Shown: positions 62,734-64,000 of the stretch, in pieces
How positions within the stretch are numbered: the first letter of the stretch is position 1
How the letters are laid out: every line of letters starts with the position of its first letter
Assembly: GCF_030373445.1 (NCBI RefSeq)
Contig: NZ_JAUCYU010000003.1
Location: forward strand, 248,001 to 312,000
DNA: 64,000 nucleotides
Source of the DNA: Roseovarius sp.
Lineage (GTDB): Bacteria; Pseudomonadota; Alphaproteobacteria; Rhodobacterales; Rhodobacteraceae
Reading direction: 5' to 3'
Made by a program: the position numbers and the translations under genes
Notes under the pieces: model-generated
Told to the model about the DNA's origin: nothing
The model's database searches: none
The model's input: the letters and a program-made list of their open reading frames with translations, nothing else

Positions 62734-62976
62734 TTACTTCGTTTCGTCGATGGAGCCGATGATCAGCGCGTCCACGGGCACGGTCTGGCCCTGGAAGTAG
62801 CCGGCGGCGACCGATCCTTGGGTGACCAGCACGGTTTCGCCCGTGTCGCAGCCCAGCGGATCGAAGGCGATCAGCTTGCCGCCGCCGTCGGTCTCGACCT
62901 CGAGCAGCGCCCCGCGCGGCAGCGAGGGCACGCGGCGGGTCGACCAGACCTTTCCTGTGACACGGCCTAGTATCAT
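62734..62976 (-). CDS. BMC-P pentameric vertex protein (EutN/CcmL family)
   Basis: The 80-residue protein begins MILGRVTGKVWSTRRVPSLP, the conserved EutN/CcmL start, and continues with LLEVETDGGGKLIAFDPLGCDTGETVLVTQGSVA and the C-terminal DALIIGSIDETK. Pentamers of this family cap the twelve vertices of a closed icosahedral shell. Its presence with BMC-H and BMC-T shows that a complete, closed shell can be built. Its ATG overlaps the upstream small-protein gene by four bases. Confidence 0.96.
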   Translation of the reverse strand: MILGRVTGKVWSTRRVPSLPRGALLEVETDGGGKLIAFDPLGCDTGETVLVTQGSVAAGYFQGQTVPVDALIIGSIDETK

Positions 62977-63407
62977 GTCTTATCCCTTTCGATCCGGATG
63001 CCGCGGCGGCGCGCCTCGTCCCGCGCCAGCGGGGTGAGCCGACTGGCCGGCCCGATGCGCAGGCTGCGGGCGGAGGGGGCGAGCGCATTGATGTCGCGCT
63101 CGGTGATCAGCGATTTCTCGAGCCGGTCCGGGGCTTTGCGGGCCGGGCCGGTGACCAATGGCATGGAGGGTGCCGATGGTGTCGGCGCGGGCGTGGTCAA
63201 TTCGAAGACCAGTTCGCCCCGCGCCACCCGGTCGGCGAAGCCCGGCTCGGAGGCGCGTTGCAGCAGGTCTTGAGCAAAGCGCGTCAGGTCGGCGCCCGAG
63301 GTGATGCGCACCTGTTCCGTGGCCGGCGCGCCCTGCCCCGCCTCGGCGCGCAGCGCAGCGATTTCCTCGCGCAGGATGGCGCGGATCTCGTCCCGGAGGG
63401 CTGACAT
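62973..63407 (-). CDS. BMC-associated protein with putative encapsulation helix and TPLARD motif
   Basis: The 144-residue protein has three parts. The first 20 residues (MSALRDEIRAILREEIAALR) form an amphipathic helix of the kind used as encapsulation peptides. A middle region about 26-95 is proline/alanine-rich in part (TTPAPTPSAPSMP). The end, about 100-140, has SLITERDINALAP, LRIGPASRLTPLARDEARRRG. The pattern ITxxD...LTPLARDxAxxxGI recurs in several microcompartment proteins, for example near the EutQ N-terminus. I think it is a core or linker protein, not an enzyme. ATG 63407 overlaps the preceding stop by one base; GTG 63410 is the alternative start. Confidence 0.75.
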   Translation of the reverse strand: MSALRDEIRAILREEIAALRAEAGQGAPATEQVRITSGADLTRFAQDLLQRASEPGFADRVARGELVFELTTPAPTPSAPSMPLVTGPARKAPDRLEKSLITERDINALAPSARSLRIGPASRLTPLARDEARRRGIRIERDKT

Positions 63408-64000
63408 CACGACGCTCCTGCATCACGTAACGCGCCTTCGGCCGCGTTTCTGGCGTTGCGCACGTCGGCCTCGGTTCCGGCCATGTAGAGCCGGCCGTTG
63501 GCGCCGATCATCCGCATGTCGATGAGCTTGACGTCGGCTTCCTTCTCGGCCTCGTTGCAGGCGAGGATGGCATAGGCCGCGGACTGGCATTCGAGCAGGT
63601 AGATGCTGTCGCCGCCCAGCACCATCGAGCCCAGCTTGTTGCGGTTCATCAGGAACGCGTGCTGGTCGTCGACATTGGTGACGAGCTTGGAGGCGAGGAT
63701 CTTGGGCGGGGCCACGTCGTTCGCGGTCTTGCCCAGCGCCTCGAGGATGGCGGCGGCACCGGAATGAACCTCGGCGGTGGAGCGGGAGTGGAATTGCAGC
63801 GTGCCGAACTGGCGTTCCACCACCAGGAGGCCCGCGTGGACATCGGCGCTTTTGAGCACGGTGTCGGTCAGGGCTTCCACATCCAGTCCCGGTGCGATCT
63901 CGACAATCTGGGCGGCCATGCGCAGGCGCGGCAGGGTGCCGCGCATCCAGGTGGAGATGTAGGCCAGCGTCTGCGGCTGAAGCTGGTCGATGAAGATCGA
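63407..64000 (-). CDS. BMC-T shell protein, paralogue 1 (start beyond window)
   Basis: The frame is open to the window edge: the terminal codons read SIFIDQLQPQTLAYISTW before an internal ATG at 63946, and match the LPIEDLQPQFAAYLSS start of the other BMC-T, so the true start lies a few codons outside. 197 codons plus stop are visible. Further landmarks are VERQFGTLQFHSRSTAEVHSGAAAIL and GDSIYLLECQSAAYAILACNEAEKEADV. It forms trimeric pseudohexagonal tiles. Its stop overlaps the next gene in TGATG. Any signature enzymes or promoter of the operon must be right of it. Confidence 0.92.
   Translation of the reverse strand, partial: SIFIDQLQPQTLAYISTWMRGTLPRLRMAAQIVEIAPGLDVEALTDTVLKSADVHAGLLVVERQFGTLQFHSRSTAEVHSGAAAILEALGKTANDVAPPKILASKLVTNVDDQHAFLMNRNKLGSMVLGGDSIYLLECQSAAYAILACNEAEKEADVKLIDMRMIGANGRLYMAGTEADVRNARNAAEGALRDAGAS

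Noticed and set aside
63407..63946. Considered the BMC-T at the right edge to start at ATG 63946.
   Set aside because: The 18 upstream codons are open and match the start of the other BMC-T, so the gene continues beyond the window.

Overview
The window is a stretch of high-GC alphaproteobacterial chromosome. Gene content points to a Rhodobacterales (Rhodobacteraceae/Roseobacter-like) organism: many solute-binding-protein transporters with small catabolic operons, GntR/IclR/LacI regulators, a tripartite tricarboxylate transporter, BKACE, malate synthase G with GlcG, and a heme-type TonB receptor. This taxonomic call is inferred from content, not from a marker gene. No rRNA, tRNA, CRISPR array, insertion sequence or integrase was seen.

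Layout. 1-8.7 kb: the tail of an acyl-CoA dehydrogenase, an ADP-forming acyl-CoA synthetase, a leftward pair (fused B12-dependent mutase-like protein and metallophosphoesterase), a ProC-like reductase, and a phytanoyl-CoA-dioxygenase-type enzyme divergent from a GntR regulator with a palindrome between them. 8.7-10.9 kb: a visibly AT-richer accessory island with 11-bp tandem repeats, a possible PD-(D/E)XK nuclease, an unrecognised 314-aa protein and a frameshifted DUF4258 gene behind a consensus-like promoter overlapping a 16-bp palindrome. 10.9-13.3 kb: acyl-CoA ligase plus enoyl-CoA hydratase. 13.4-19.9 kb: regulator, ADP-ribosylglycohydrolase and PfkB kinase, the same three families as E. 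coli yegW/yegU/yegV, here joined to a PotABCD-type ABC importer. 20.1-28.0 kb: IclR regulator, dipeptide-type ABC importer and a gamma-glutamyltranspeptidase without signal peptide. 28.0-31.5 kb: glcG-like gene, malate synthase G, and a divergent IclR regulator sharing a palindromic operator region. 31.5-38.6 kb: LacI regulator, TctABC, acylating aldehyde dehydrogenase and acyl-CoA ligase, a gene set compatible with sulfoacetate or similar short organic acid use. 38.6-44.2 kb: heme/iron cluster (TonB receptor, ABC half-transporter, unknown protein, ChaN-like protein) with a TGA-N9-TCA site upstream. 44.3-46.2 kb: BKACE and an SDR.

46.5-55.2 kb: a rightward five-gene run of exported DUF11-type proteins around a 1660-residue predicted outer-membrane protein. 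Three of the members share a conserved Cys/PGAC(I/V)EY module. I did not recognise a described system here.

55.2-64.0 kb: a leftward operon of at least twelve genes that runs off the right edge. It begins (in the window) with five bacterial-microcompartment genes: two BMC-T paralogues, BMC-H, BMC-P, and a small protein with a putative encapsulation helix and a TPLARD-type motif. It continues with a Tat-exported PotD-like binding protein, PotABC, an SDR, an APH-like kinase and an isochorismatase-family hydrolase. No aldehyde dehydrogenase, PduL or other signature enzyme lies inside the window, so the compartment's chemistry is unresolved. It resembles either metabolosomes of unknown function or amino-alcohol-type compartments, and is the best candidate for an undescribed system here, together with the DUF11/outer-membrane cluster.
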